Below, one piece after another: positions 32,977 through 41,525 of a stretch of DNA of 64,000 nucleotides. The stretch comes from Nocardia wallacei. GTDB lineage: Bacteria; Actinomycetota; Actinomycetes; Mycobacteriales; Mycobacteriaceae. Made by a program: the position numbers and the translations under genes. Numbering within the stretch: the stretch's first letter is position 1; every line of letters starts with the position of its first letter. The stretch spans positions 1 through 64,000 of the forward strand of contig NZ_JARWQD010000305.1 of NCBI RefSeq assembly GCF_029869545.1. The letters run 5' to 3'. The notes under the pieces were generated by a model that saw only the letters and a program-made list of their open reading frames with translations, was not told where the DNA came from and did not search any database.

Positions 32977-34340
32977 GACCCCACCTGCAGGGTGCCTGCG
33001 GTCGCGCGCGCGTAGTCCGCGGCGCCGCCGTCGATAACCCGGATGTCGGTGTGCCCGGCGCGGGCGAGGATGCTGGCGGCGGTCATGGCGCGTTCGCCGT
33101 GCCCGCACATCACCACGACCGGTCCCTCGGGCACCTGATCCAGGTGGGCGGTGAGGGCGCCGAGTTCGATATTGCGGGCGGCGGGCACGTGCCCGGCGGT
33201 GTATTCGCCGTGCTGGCGGACATCGAGCACCGCGCCCGGCTGGATCGCGAGGCGGTCGGCGGCGACCAGGGTGGTGGCGTCGTCCTCGCGCGGCCCGGTC
33301 CAGGCGGGCATGCCGCCGTGCAGTTCTCCGGCGAGGGTGTCGAAGCCGACTTTGACTGCCTCCCAAGCGATGTCGTCGGGATTCTGGCTCGGGTCGCGGA
33401 CGATGACGACGGGCCGGGTGGGGTCGGCCAGCCAGCCCAGCCAGGTCGCGAACACCGGCCGCAGTGTGATCGACAGGGCGCCGGGGATGTGCCCGGCGGC
33501 GAAGGCCGCCGCTGTGCGTACGTCGACAACCTGTGCGCCGTCGGCGATCAGGTGCTGCACGTCGGCGGTGGTCAGTGGAGCGAGTGCCGGGGTGGCGCCG
33601 AGGACGGCGGGGCCGTTGTGGTTGATCTCGCCCAGGCGCAGGAAGTAGCCGGGGAAGGTGCCGAGCGAGCCGAGCAGCGCGGCGACGAACTCGTCTTCCC
33701 CGGCGACCTGCAGCAGCGGATTGGTCTCACGCTCGCGGCCGACGGTGCTGACGCGCTCGCCGTCGGGGGCGGCCGAGCAGAACGACCCGGCGCCGTGGGT
33801 GGGCCAGACGGGGGTGTCGTCGGGGAGTTCCATGAGCCGCTGGAGTGAGTGGTACTGGGCGCGGGCCAGGGGCACGGTCTGGTCCGGGCTGACCAGGTCG
33901 GTGCGCCCGGCGGTGCCGACCATCAACGACCCGCCGGTGAACACGCCCAGCAACCGGTCGCCGTGGTGCAGCAGATACGACAGATGCTCCGGCGAGTGCC
34001 CCGGCGTGAACAACGCCTGCAAACGGAATCGGCCCAGCTCGACCGTGTCGCCGTCGCTCATACCGGTGACCGCGAAGCCGCGCGGTCCGACCTCGGGGGC
34101 CAGCACCGTCGCGCCGTCGGTGTCGGCGAGTTCCCGTACGCCGGAGATGAAGTCGGCGTGCATGTGCGTCTCGATCGCGTAGGCGATGCGTAGGTTGCGC
34201 CGCTGGGCTTCGGCGCGGACTGCGCGGACGTCGCGCTCGGGATCGAGCACCATGGCCCGGCCGTCGCCGAGGTCGAGTAGATAGGTCGAGTTGCCCAGCC
34301 CCTCGTCGATGACGGGGACGAGCGTGAAATCGGTCGGCAT
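32973..34340 (-). CDS. MBL-fold persulfide dioxygenase-rhodanese protein (CstB/ETHE1-like)
   Basis: A 455-aa three-domain protein. Residues 1-240 are a metallo-beta-lactamase fold with HMHADF (His59, His61, Asp63) and FTPGHSPEH (His115), like ETHE1 persulfide dioxygenases. Two rhodanese domains follow. The first (VVDVRTAAAFAAGHIPGALS, VVIVRDPSQ) lacks the active Cys; the second (VLDVRQHGEYTAGHVPAARN, VVVMCGHGERA) has Cys412. The order resembles staphylococcal CstB, which oxidises persulfides. It is divergent from an ArsR-rhodanese sensor with shared operators, and operonic with an MFS gene. Confidence 0.88.
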   Translation of the reverse strand: MPTDFTLVPVIDEGLGNSTYLLDLGDGRAMVLDPERDVRAVRAEAQRRNLRIAYAIETHMHADFISGVRELADTDGATVLAPEVGPRGFAVTGMSDGDTVELGRFRLQALFTPGHSPEHLSYLLHHGDRLLGVFTGGSLMVGTAGRTDLVSPDQTVPLARAQYHSLQRLMELPDDTPVWPTHGAGSFCSAAPDGERVSTVGRERETNPLLQVAGEDEFVAALLGSLGTFPGYFLRLGEINHNGPAVLGATPALAPLTTADVQHLIADGAQVVDVRTAAAFAAGHIPGALSITLRPVFATWLGWLADPTRPVVIVRDPSQNPDDIAWEAVKVGFDTLAGELHGGMPAWTGPREDDATTLVAADRLAIQPGAVLDVRQHGEYTAGHVPAARNIELGALTAHLDQVPEGPVVVMCGHGERAMTAASILARAGHTDIRVIDGGAADYARATAGTLQVGS

Positions 34341-34376
34341 CGGTTGCTCCTGTGTCGTCGGCCCGAGCGGGCCACC

Positions 34377-34460
34377 TTATTCCAATAAACCATGGAATAA
34401 TGGAGATAGACTATTCCATGGAACCTTGGAGAAGCAACCGGTGTACGGTATTCCATGGAT
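34377..34460. promoter_or_regulatory. Three TTCCA/TGGAA operator sites
   Basis: In the 134-base divergent spacer three related palindromes occur. TTATTCCA-N8-TGGAATAA lies at 34377-34400, TTCCATGGAA at 34414-34423, and ATTCCATGGAT at 34450-34460. They share the half-site ATTCCA. Sites 1 and 2 cover the likely promoters of both directions. Probably bound by the ArsR-rhodanese protein. Confidence 0.65.
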
Positions 34461-34474
34461 GAATGGAGGATCTG

Positions 34475-35149
34475 ATGGGTGCTGCGACACCGTCGGCGAA
34501 GGCGGCGCTGTACGAGGCGTTCGCGGCCAGCGGGAAGGCGCTGGCCAGCGGCAAGCGCCTCGAATTGCTGGATCTGCTGGCGCAGGGCGAGCGGACGGTG
34601 GAGGCGCTGGCGGCCGCTGCCGGGTTGAACCTGACGACCGCGTCGGCGCATCTGCAGACGCTGAAGCAGGCGGGGTTCGTCGCCACCCGCCGCGACGGGG
34701 TCCGCATTCACTACCGGCTCGCGGGCGAGGATGTGGCGCAGCTGTTCGCGCTGCTGCGCAAGGTCGCCGACACGCATCAAGCCGCCGTGGCCCCGGCGCG
34801 CGACGCCTACCTCGGGCCCGGCGGTGGCGAGGAGCTGACCCGCGAGCAGCTGCTGCAGCGGGCCGCGGCCGGTGAGGTGCTGGTGCTGGATGTGCGGCCG
34901 GTCGAGGAGTATCGGGCCGGGCATATCCCGGGCGCGGTCAGCATTCCGGTGGGCGAGCTGGCCGAGCGGATCGGCGAGCTGCCCGGTGACACCGAGATCG
35001 TGGTGTACTGCCGCGGCGAATACTGCGTGCTCGCCTACGACGCGGTGCGGCTGCTCACCGAGCGCGGGCGCCGCGCGGTCCGCCTGCACGACGGCATGCT
35101 CGAATGGCGCCTCGCCGAACTCCCCACCGACACCGCGGTCCCGGCATGA
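34475..35149 (+). CDS. ArsR-type HTH fused to rhodanese domain, sulfur sensor
   Basis: A 224-aa fusion. Residues 1-110 are an ArsR winged helix (EALAAAAGLNLTTASAHLQT, LKQAGFVATRRDGVRIHYRL). Residues 120-220 are a rhodanese domain (VLVLDVRPVEEYRAGHIPGA) with active loop YCRGEYC (Cys179, Cys184). The fusion suggests that persulfide loaded on the rhodanese Cys alters DNA binding, analogous in purpose to CstR, BigR or SqrR but with a different sensor part. ATG 34475 has GGAGGA upstream, five bases away; the ATG at 34463 lacks this. Coupled (ATGA) to the cysteine desulfurase. Confidence 0.9.
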   Translation: MGAATPSAKAALYEAFAASGKALASGKRLELLDLLAQGERTVEALAAAAGLNLTTASAHLQTLKQAGFVATRRDGVRIHYRLAGEDVAQLFALLRKVADTHQAAVAPARDAYLGPGGGEELTREQLLQRAAAGEVLVLDVRPVEEYRAGHIPGAVSIPVGELAERIGELPGDTEIVVYCRGEYCVLAYDAVRLLTERGRRAVRLHDGMLEWRLAELPTDTAVPA

Positions 35150-36357
35150 CCCGCCCGGCCCCGATCCCGGCCGCCCTGGCCGACGGGCCGGTGTACCTGG
35201 ACTACAACGCCACCACCCCCGTCGACCCCCGGGTCGTGGACGCGCTGCTGCCCTACCTGCGCCACGACTTCGGCAACCCCTCCAGCGGCCACCGCTACGC
35301 CGACACCCCGCTGACCGCCCTGGCCCGCTCCCGCGCTCAGATCGCGGCGTTCATCGGCGCCACCCCGCAGGAGGTGGTGTTCACCGCGTCCGGGTCGGAG
35401 GCGAACCTGCTCGCCCTGCGCGGCGCCGCACTCGCCTCGCGGTCGCCGCGTCCACATATCGTCACCCAGGCCAGTGAGCACCCCGCCGTGCTGCACACCT
35501 GCCGGGCCCTCGAACGACTGCACGGCGCCCGCGTGACACTGTTGCCGGTCGATGCGGATGGCCTTGTCGACCCCGCCGCGCTCGCCGATGCCGTCGGTGA
35601 CGAGACGGTGCTGGTGTCGGTGATGGCGGCCAACAACGAAACCGGTGCCCTGCAACCCATACCGGAACTCGCGGCCATCGCCCACGGGCACGGAGCGGTG
35701 TTCCACTGCGACGCGGCCCAGGCCGCCGGGAAGATCCCCCTCGACGTGCAGGCGCTGGGCATCGACCTGCTCACCCTCGTGGGACACAAGATGTACGCGC
35801 CCAAGGGAATCGGCGCTCTCTACGTGCGCGACAGCGTCGAGCTGGAGCCGGTGGTCTACGGCGGCGGGCAGGAACACGGGCTGCGCGCCGGTACCGAGAA
35901 CGTCGCCCTGGCCGTCGCCCTCGGTGCCGCCGCCGACCTCGCCGTCGCCGACCTCGCCTCCGGTTCCGCCGACCGGACCAGGCGCCTGCGCGACGACCTG
36001 TACCGACGGCTGGCCGATGCCCTGCCCGGCCGCGTGCACCTCAACGGCCCGGCCACCCGTCGTCTGCCGAACACGCTGAACATCAGCGTCGACGACACGC
36101 TCGGGCACGAAATCCTCACTGCCGCACCACAGCTCGCGGCATCGACCGGATCGGCCTGCCACAGCGGCACCCACACCCCCTCACCGGTGCTGACCGCGAT
36201 GGGCCTGTCCGGCCAGCGCGCCCTCGCCGCCGTGCGACTGTCCCTGGGCCGCTGGAGCACCCCCGGCGACATCACCACGGCCGTCACCGCGCTCATCGAC
36301 GCTGTGACGTCACGCGAGGGCCGAGCCCGCCGCTCAACGCCGTCGACCATGGCGTAG
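35146..36357 (+). CDS. Cysteine desulfurase (NifS/IscS family)
   Basis: A 403-aa PLP enzyme that removes sulfur from cysteine, forming an enzyme-bound persulfide. Evidence includes YLDYNATTPVDPRV at the start, ASEHPAV with the PLP-stacking His112, the PLP Lys215 in LVGHKMYAPKG, and the catalytic Cys338 in STGSACHSGTHTPS. The short insert around the Cys fits NifS/IscS-like group I. It follows the ArsR-rhodanese sensor with an ATGA overlap, so sulfur supply is controlled by the sulfur sensor. Its 3' end overlaps the convergent GerW-like gene by 24 bases. Confidence 0.92.
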   Translation: MTRPAPIPAALADGPVYLDYNATTPVDPRVVDALLPYLRHDFGNPSSGHRYADTPLTALARSRAQIAAFIGATPQEVVFTASGSEANLLALRGAALASRSPRPHIVTQASEHPAVLHTCRALERLHGARVTLLPVDADGLVDPAALADAVGDETVLVSVMAANNETGALQPIPELAAIAHGHGAVFHCDAAQAAGKIPLDVQALGIDLLTLVGHKMYAPKGIGALYVRDSVELEPVVYGGGQEHGLRAGTENVALAVALGAAADLAVADLASGSADRTRRLRDDLYRRLADALPGRVHLNGPATRRLPNTLNISVDDTLGHEILTAAPQLAASTGSACHSGTHTPSPVLTAMGLSGQRALAAVRLSLGRWSTPGDITTAVTALIDAVTSREGRARRSTPSTMA

Positions 36358-36762
36358 CCGCGCGAGGCCGCGGAGCAGTTTCGGTGCGGCGGTCGCCAGC
36401 ACCAGCGACGTGAGCGGGATCGCGACATCGCGCCACGGATCGCGGATCGGCCGATAGCGCACTGTGCCGGAACGGATTTCGAGGTAACCCAGCGGCCGGA
36501 CGTCCACCCCGCCTCCGCCGCCCTCGCCGGTCCCGTCCGCGCGCACCTCCAGGCCCGCGCCGCCACCGAACCCGAAGCCCGCCCGCGCCACCGGCACGAC
36601 CGTCACCCCCTCCGAGACGATAGGTGTCCCGAACACCGTTGCCGCCGACGCTATCCCGCCGAGCCGGGTGGCCATCCGCTCCAGCAACCGCGCCGACGCT
36701 TCCGCCGCACCCACACCGCCCTCGGGCACCGAATCCGTCACGGCGCCTGCTTCGCCCGTCAC
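36334..36762 (-). CDS. GerW/YtfJ-family protein
   Basis: A 142-aa protein: GTPIVSEGVTVVPVARAGFG followed by FGGGAGLEVRADGTGEGGGG is the glycine-rich core of the YtfJ/GerW family, found in spore-formers but also widespread in non-sporulating actinobacteria. A C-terminal hydrophobic stretch (VAIPLTSLVLATAAPKLL) may anchor it. The GTG start overlaps the methyltransferase stop (GTGA). Function unknown. Confidence 0.8.
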   Translation of the reverse strand: MTGEAGAVTDSVPEGGVGAAEASARLLERMATRLGGIASAATVFGTPIVSEGVTVVPVARAGFGFGGGAGLEVRADGTGEGGGGGVDVRPLGYLEIRSGTVRYRPIRDPWRDVAIPLTSLVLATAAPKLLRGLARLRHGRRR

Positions 36763-37457
36763 GACAGATCCTCACCTCGCGAGCCGAGCACCGCGGTGCC
36801 GAGGACATGCTCGGCGGCCGGTGAAGGAAACGCGGTGTCGGGAAACCGGAACCGCTCCACCTCGGTGACGGTGAATCCGGCCGCGCCGAGCGCGGACAGG
36901 AGGTCGCGGCCGGTGTGACAGCCACCCACCAGCAGCGGCCACACCGTCGCGTCCACGGCCCGCTGCACCCGACGTATCCGCGCCGACTCCGACCGGACAT
37001 GCTCGAAAAACCGCAGCCGCCCACCGGGTTTCACCACCCGCGCCAGCTCCGCCAGCGCCACGGCCGGATCGGCCACCGAGCACAACGTCATACACGCCAC
37101 CGCCGCGTCGAACTCCCCCGCACCGAACACAAGCCGTTCCGCCGCACCATCGATCACCTCCACCGGCACCGGCGCCTCCTCGGCCGCCCGCACGGCACGC
37201 GCCCGCAACAGCGGCTCGGGCTCCACCGCCGCCACCCGCGTCACCTCCGGCGGGTAGAAGCCGAAATTCGGACCGTGTCCCGCGCCCACCTCCACCACCC
37301 GCCCGGACAGTCCCGCCAGCAACCGGCGCCGATACTCGGCCACCCCGGCCCGTTCCAGCCCCGGCTCGAACAACCCGGCATACACCCGGGCGAACACCGG
37401 CCGACGTCTGATCTGCTGTGGCATGACCGCCACCGCCCTCTCGAACTCGAAACCCAC
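36759..37457 (-). CDS. SAM-dependent methyltransferase
   Basis: A methyltransferase of up to 232 aa: GRVVEVGAGHGPNFGFYP is motif I, VAAVEPEPLLRARAV follows, and FDAAVACMTLCSVADPAVAL and VKPGGRLRFFEHVRS complete the core, as in phosphatidylethanolamine-type or UbiE-like enzymes. GTG 37457 or ATG 37424 may be the start. It is divergent from a MarR regulator with about 35 bases between them and co-transcribed with the GerW-like gene. Confidence 0.8.
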   Translation of the reverse strand: MGFEFERAVAVMPQQIRRRPVFARVYAGLFEPGLERAGVAEYRRRLLAGLSGRVVEVGAGHGPNFGFYPPEVTRVAAVEPEPLLRARAVRAAEEAPVPVEVIDGAAERLVFGAGEFDAAVACMTLCSVADPAVALAELARVVKPGGRLRFFEHVRSESARIRRVQRAVDATVWPLLVGGCHTGRDLLSALGAAGFTVTEVERFRFPDTAFPSPAAEHVLGTAVLGSRGEDLS

Positions 37458-37491
37458 CCCGCTACCCTAGAAATTAGGAGGTGGTTACATA

Positions 37492-38007
37492 GTGAAGTCG
37501 CTTCACGATATACCGGGTGAGGCCGACCCCGCCAGTACCGCGGCAGACCGGCTGTTTCAACTCACCGAACTACTCGGGGCGATGATGGAACGCGGCATGG
37601 CCGACCGCGGCCTCACCCAAGCCCGCGCCCGGCTCCTGTGGGCCCTCCACCACCACGGACCCATGACCCAGCGCACCCTCGCCGACCTACTCGCCGTCAC
37701 CCCCCGCAACATCACCGGACTCGTCGACGGCCTCACCGACGACGGCTACGTCACCCGACGGCCACACCCCACCGACCGCCGCGCCCTGCTCGTCAGCCTC
37801 ACCGGCCACGGCCACACCTTCACCACCACCCTCCGCGACGAACGAGACACGATGGCCGCCGCACTGTTCGGCGACACACCCCCCGCGGACCTACGGACCT
37901 TCCTCACCGTCATCGACACCGCCATAACCCGGCTACGCAGCACACCCCCCGACGACTGCCCCACCCCCGACACCCACCCGAACTCCCATACCGGACAGCC
38001 CGGATGA
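37492..38007 (+). CDS. MarR-family transcriptional regulator
   Basis: A 171-aa MarR protein: QARARLLWALHHHGPMTQRT, LADLLAVTPRNITGLVDGLT and the wing GYVTRRPHPTDRRALLVSL are diagnostic. GTG start with AGGAGG upstream. It probably regulates the divergent methyltransferase/GerW pair. The C-terminal 20 residues are Pro/Thr-rich. Confidence 0.88.
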   Translation: MKSLHDIPGEADPASTAADRLFQLTELLGAMMERGMADRGLTQARARLLWALHHHGPMTQRTLADLLAVTPRNITGLVDGLTDDGYVTRRPHPTDRRALLVSLTGHGHTFTTTLRDERDTMAAALFGDTPPADLRTFLTVIDTAITRLRSTPPDDCPTPDTHPNSHTGQPG

Positions 38008-38143
38008 CCACCGACATACTCACAACAGCACACACATCGAATATGAGGGCGGGACTTTGAATTCCGCGTGTACTCGGCGTCGCCCCCGGGCCGTGGGGAC
38101 TGTCAATTTAACGGCTCTGGTGCACTTCCGGTGGCGGTCGATG

Positions 38144-38480
38144 CTAGGCGAGCAGGATGCGGTGCCGTAGGAGTGGAAGTCCGGCTCGTCCATACATTCG
38201 TCGTTTGATCAGTTTGGTTTTCGTGTTCACGCCTTCGACCGGGCCGCTGCTGTAGGGCAACGTGAGGCCGGCGATCGCGGCGTCGTGGTCCTGGTCGAGG
38301 CCGCGCAGGAAGGGGCCGAGTTCGGGCAGCCGAGCCTCGCGGACCTGCTTCATCCATGAGTCCAGGTCGCTGCCGCGGCGCTCGGTCATAAGTTGCGCGA
38401 ACTCGGCGACCAGCCGGGCCAGATCGGCCATCTCCGGGCAAGCGGCGAGCAGTTCGTCGGGGTGAGCGCGCCCGACGCTG
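38144..38480 (-). pseudogene. ISL3-family transposase, C-terminal fragment
   Basis: The minus-strand translation ends with LTLPYSSGPVEGVNTKTKLI and KRRMYGRAGLPLLRHRILLA, the conserved end of ISL3-type transposases, preceded by WMKQVREARLPELGPFLRGL. Only about 110 residues of homology remain. The part upstream of about 38480 is replaced by a membrane-protein fragment on the other strand, so the element is truncated. Confidence 0.75.
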
Positions 38481-38769
38481 GTGGGCCTCCATCGGGGCCG
38501 GTGCCGCGATCTGTATCGCCTGGTGCCTTGCACCGCTGCTGGCCCTTGGGGTTGCGGGCGGCGGAGTCGCGCTGCTGAGCTTGTCATGGCTGGAACCGGT
38601 CGGGATCGCGTTGATCATCGGCATCGGCGGGCTGATCTGGACCCGGCGACACGGCCGTGCTCACGGCTGTGGCATGCACCGTCGTAGTGCCACCATCGAA
38701 GGCAATGCCGCTCGGAACACAGGGCGCAGTTGCGGCTGCACTCCGGCCAGTCGATCGGTGATCTCGTAG
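38479..38769 (+). pseudogene. Decapitated small membrane protein (mercury-transporter-like)
   Basis: In one plus frame the sequence reads WWASIGAGAAICIAWCLAPL, then LALGVAGGGVALLSLSWLEP and VGIALIIGIGGLIWTRRHGR, ending with a Cys/His tail ([10 protein letters not shown]). Two or three helices with a Cys pair region and CGC-type tail recall small Mer-type transporters, but no start codon precedes the homologous part. Its 5' end is missing at the junction with the ISL3 fragment. Confidence 0.45.
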
Positions 38770-38780
38770 GCTCACCAGCC

Positions 38781-39165
38781 GTGACCGTCCTACGCTCCGT
38801 CCTACTGTTCGCGCTCGCCGCAGTCGCCGAAGTCGGCGGCGCCTGGCTGATCTGGCAAGGCGTGCGCGAACACAAAGGCTGGGCATGGATTGGCGCCAGG
38901 CATCGTCGCCCTGGGCCTCTACGGGTTCGTCGCCACCCTGCAACCCGACGCCAACTTCGGCCGCATCCTGGCCGCCTACGGCGGAGTGTTCGTCGCCGGA
39001 TCGCTACTGTGGGGAGTAGCGCTGGACGGGTTCCGCCCCGACCGCTGGGATATCACCGGTGCACTCATCTGCCTCATCGGCGTCGCCATCATCATGTATG
39101 CACCCCGCCCGACTTGCACCATGCTGTCGATGGTTCACCCGCGATTCGAGACTGCCACCAGGTAA
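38781..39165 (+). pseudogene. ynfA-family membrane protein with frameshift
   Basis: The first part ([39 protein letters not shown]) and the second part ([59 protein letters not shown]) are both clear YnfA/UPF0060 segments but in different frames. They join at about 38898, where one extra A seems to have been inserted in GCCAGGCATC. The C-terminus runs past the usual YAPR end to 39165. Either a real mutation or a sequencing error. Confidence 0.75.
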
Positions 39166-39291
39166 GGCTCTCTCGATGCTGCTGCTGGGCATTTAAGTTG
39201 GTGGATCCGCGTGGGCGTGCGGGTCGTCTTATAGTGCGAAGGTGAGGTGAACTGATCGACCGCAGGGGAGGGATGACCGATCCGGTGGAGG

Positions 39292-39480
39292 TCACGCCGG
39301 GGGATGTGCATGCCGCCGTGGACTGGTTTGGAGGCTTCGGCGCGGGAGTTCGGTACCGACCTCGGCAACCTCATTCGTGAGGTCCGATCGTTTGTCGGGG
39401 GCGACTCCCGGCGGCCGGTACACGTTGACGAATCCGTAGCCGCGCTTCTTGTCTAACCACTTCACAATTCCTTCGGCCAT
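39292..39480 (-). pseudogene. Cold-shock-domain protein remnant
   Basis: A 62-aa frame starting MAEGIVKWLDKKRGYGFVNV, the first strand pair of a CspA-type cold-shock domain including the RNP1-like KRGYGFV. After that the sequence (YRPPGVAPDKRSDLTNEVAE) loses the normal RNP2 and later strands. AGGGA precedes the ATG. Probably a truncated, nonfunctional gene, or a short divergent protein at the end of the following operon. Confidence 0.45.
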
Positions 39481-39530
39481 TCCTATTCCCTGTGAACTCT
39501 GCGTTGTCTGGGCACGCGGTCTGTAGCGGG

Positions 39531-40001
39531 TTATCGGGCGCTGCGGCCGGATTCCCACCACGCTCGGCAGCGGGAGGCGAGCGCGGTATGCAGGTCGTGC
39601 CACCGGGTGCCGGTGCGGTGGTGTAGGGCGAGAACGACCTGGTCGTGGACGTCGATCCGGACGTCGGTGAACTCGAACCGGATCGTTGCTCGCGGTGCTG
39701 TGTACGGGAAGGGATCGTTGAACCAGTAGGCGTTCAAACTCTCGACGAACACCTGCCCGAGATAACACGCGAACCGAACGACAGCCTCCTCTTCGGGTGG
39801 GGCGGATGGTCCTGGCGGGAACCGTTGCAGCAGTGCGTGTTCGGCGACGCGCAGTCCCGCGGTGGAGTACTTGTCGGCGACCATTGCCGGGACGTCGTGG
39901 GTGAAGAATTCGCGGAGCCGCTCGTCTTTGTCGGTCGACCATTCCAGCCAGGCCGGGTCGAGCTGGCAGTCCATCGGCGACCGCATATCCATGTCGGTCA
40001 C
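39531..40001 (-). CDS. Hypothetical protein (operon gene 7)
   Basis: A 156-aa protein of unknown family (LDPAWLEWSTDKDERLREFF, FACYLGQVFVESLNAYWFND, RWHDLHTALASRCRAWWES). It has the look of a small globular helical protein with many Trp and no signal peptide. GTG start overlaps the upstream stop (GTGA). It is the last large gene of the seven-gene unit from 42702 down. Confidence 0.6.
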   Translation of the reverse strand: MTDMDMRSPMDCQLDPAWLEWSTDKDERLREFFTHDVPAMVADKYSTAGLRVAEHALLQRFPPGPSAPPEEEAVVRFACYLGQVFVESLNAYWFNDPFPYTAPRATIRFEFTDVRIDVHDQVVLALHHRTGTRWHDLHTALASRCRAWWESGRSAR

Positions 40002-40474
40002 GGCCACCTCGCCCGATTGCCCGCGGTGACGATGGCGCCGACCACGGTGTCGAACGGCGGCCGGGCACCGCCCTCGATGGGCGGCCGGAGCCAGCACCGT
40101 TTCTCGTTGCCCGGTGTCGGCAGCTCGATGCTCCCGCCGGGAAGTACGGCGGCGGCACCGAATCGGCACAGATTCACCCCTACCTCGACGCTGTACGGCG
40201 TGCGCGCTGGGGGGTCGGTCAGGAATACCCACATCGCATGGTCGACAGAAAAGATCGGCGCGCAATGCTCCTGCAACAGTGCTCCGGCCCGTGCGCCAAC
40301 AGATTTCGGCACGATGACCGCCCACATCCGGCCGGTACCCATCTGGATCGCACGCGTCGCGGGGTCGCGGAAAGCGTTGAGCTCGAACAGATCCCGGTAT
40401 AGGTTGCAGCGTTGCTCGACCATCAGGTCGACGTCAGTGCTCGTGGCTGCGATAGCAGCGATAGTGGTGTGCAT
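39998..40474 (-). CDS. Hypothetical protein, paralogue of the gene at 2942-3430 (operon gene 6)
   Basis: A 158-aa protein. The central pattern AIQMGTGRMWAVIV, HAMWVFLTDPP, VGVNLCRFGAAAVLPGGS and RCWLRPP matches the protein encoded at 2942-3430 in order and spacing. No catalytic motif is evident; W-x-FL and LP-x-S are the most conserved points. ATG has AAGGAG seven bases upstream. It is coupled to the next gene through GTGA. Confidence 0.65.
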   Translation of the reverse strand: MHTTIAAIAATSTDVDLMVEQRCNLYRDLFELNAFRDPATRAIQMGTGRMWAVIVPKSVGARAGALLQEHCAPIFSVDHAMWVFLTDPPARTPYSVEVGVNLCRFGAAAVLPGGSIELPTPGNEKRCWLRPPIEGGARPPFDTVVGAIVTAGNRARWP

Positions 40475-40602
40475 AATCGCTCCTTCTTCGTTGAATTGAT
40501 CGGTGGTTCCTCGCCCGTTGCCATGGCCGATCCCCGACGCTCCAAATGGGGGCATCAACTGCTGCTCCTCGTTCGAGTGGTCGGCGGTCATCCCGTTCCG
40601 GG

Positions 40603-40776
40603 CTACTCCCAGAGGCTCTGACAGGGCAGCTGCGGCATCCAGGTCCGCACGTGGTCGTCGATGGTGATCTGGGCCAGATAGGCGGCGGCAGCAGCGAAAG
40701 CTTCCGCCACACGCCGGTCGGCCCGATAGTGCAGGGGCGCGCCGTCGTCCAATCGCACGGTCAGATGGCAATCCAT
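40603..40776 (-). CDS. Small hypothetical protein (operon gene 5)
   Basis: A 57-aa protein beginning MDCHLTVRLDDGAPLHYRAD and ending MPQLPCQSLWE. It is clearly related to the protein at 7329-7547 (shared VR.D....Y..DR.VA..F, .TID, LPC..LW). The ATG is preceded by GGGAGTGAG. It lies six bases downstream of the end of gene 4 of the operon, so it is almost certainly co-expressed. Function unknown. Confidence 0.55.
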   Translation of the reverse strand: MDCHLTVRLDDGAPLHYRADRRVAEAFAAAAAYLAQITIDDHVRTWMPQLPCQSLWE

Positions 40777-40782
40777 GACAGC

Positions 40783-41115
40783 TCACTCCCGTCGCCTCCG
40801 CTGCGGCTGTGCCGCATTCGGATTGGTCGGTGGGGCCGTACGGTGCGGCCAGCACCGCAGGGGGTGCATCGTCCACACGTCCGCCTCGCTGCGCAGGGCG
40901 TCGACCCAACCAGCGACGTGGATCAGCGACGGCACCGCCACCGCGGTGATCCGCGATGGCCGCAAGGTCGCAATGAGAAGCGGGAACGAGGTGTCGGAGT
41001 AGACGCATTCGATCCCACGCAGATCGAAGCCATGGCCGTGGGCCCACCGGCGTATTTCTCGGACACAGTCCTCGGCGACCACGCCGGCCAGGTCGGCGCG
41101 CACTATCCCGTACAT
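40783..41115 (-). CDS. Resolvase-fold-like protein (operon gene 4)
   Basis: A 110-aa protein: YGIVRADLAGVVAEDCVREI, RRWAHGHGFDLRGIECVY, then ITAVAVPSLIHVAGWVDALR. The order of an initial Y-x-R strand, a helix, a second strand and the VPS...H motif resembles the catalytic-domain fold of serine recombinases, but the nucleophile Ser after the first strand is missing (VRAD in place of VRVS). It is a paralogue of gene 3 upstream. It may be a DNA-binding or regulatory relic of that fold. ATG 41115 is used; GTG 41133 is possible. Confidence 0.55.
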   Translation of the reverse strand: MYGIVRADLAGVVAEDCVREIRRWAHGHGFDLRGIECVYSDTSFPLLIATLRPSRITAVAVPSLIHVAGWVDALRSEADVWTMHPLRCWPHRTAPPTNPNAAQPQRRRRE

Positions 41116-41123
41116 CGACTGCG

Positions 41124-41525
41124 TCAGGCCCACAACGCATCACCACCCACCCCGACGTGGCCGCCTGCGCAGAGCACCTGCTCCCGCCCTGCTGCGGTGC
41201 CGGTGGGGCCCGAGCGGGCGATGATGTCCTGCGCCGAGTGCCGAGGCCACCGCATGAACGGCTCCAGCGTCACAACCTCGGCGTGGTACCGGACCTCGAC
41301 CAACCAACCGGTCACATGCAGCACCGACGGCACCAGCAACGTATCGATCCGGTCCTCTCCGAACCTCGCCAGGATCGATCGGAAGCAGCCGTCATCGGGC
41401 GCGATCAGCACGCCGCACAGGGTCCAGTGCCGGGCGGCGGCCAGCTCGCGGATCCGTGCGACGTGTTCGTCGGTCGCGTGGCGTGAGATGTCTTGTCGCA
41501 CAATCGCAGAGGCCCGGTTCATCAT
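41124..41525 (-). CDS. Resolvase-fold-like protein (operon gene 3)
   Basis: A 133-aa paralogue of gene 4: ASAIVRQDISRHATDEHVAR, IRELAAARHWTLCGVLIA, then IDTLLVPSVLHVTGWLVEVR and EPFMRWPRH, equivalent to HPLRCWPHR in gene 4. The serine-recombinase-like fold is inferred from this pattern; an Ser follows the first strand (DIS) but its position is off. Start and stop overlap neighbours (ATGA with gene 2). Confidence 0.55.
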   Translation of the reverse strand: MMNRASAIVRQDISRHATDEHVARIRELAAARHWTLCGVLIAPDDGCFRSILARFGEDRIDTLLVPSVLHVTGWLVEVRYHAEVVTLEPFMRWPRHSAQDIIARSGPTGTAAGREQVLCAGGHVGVGGDALWA

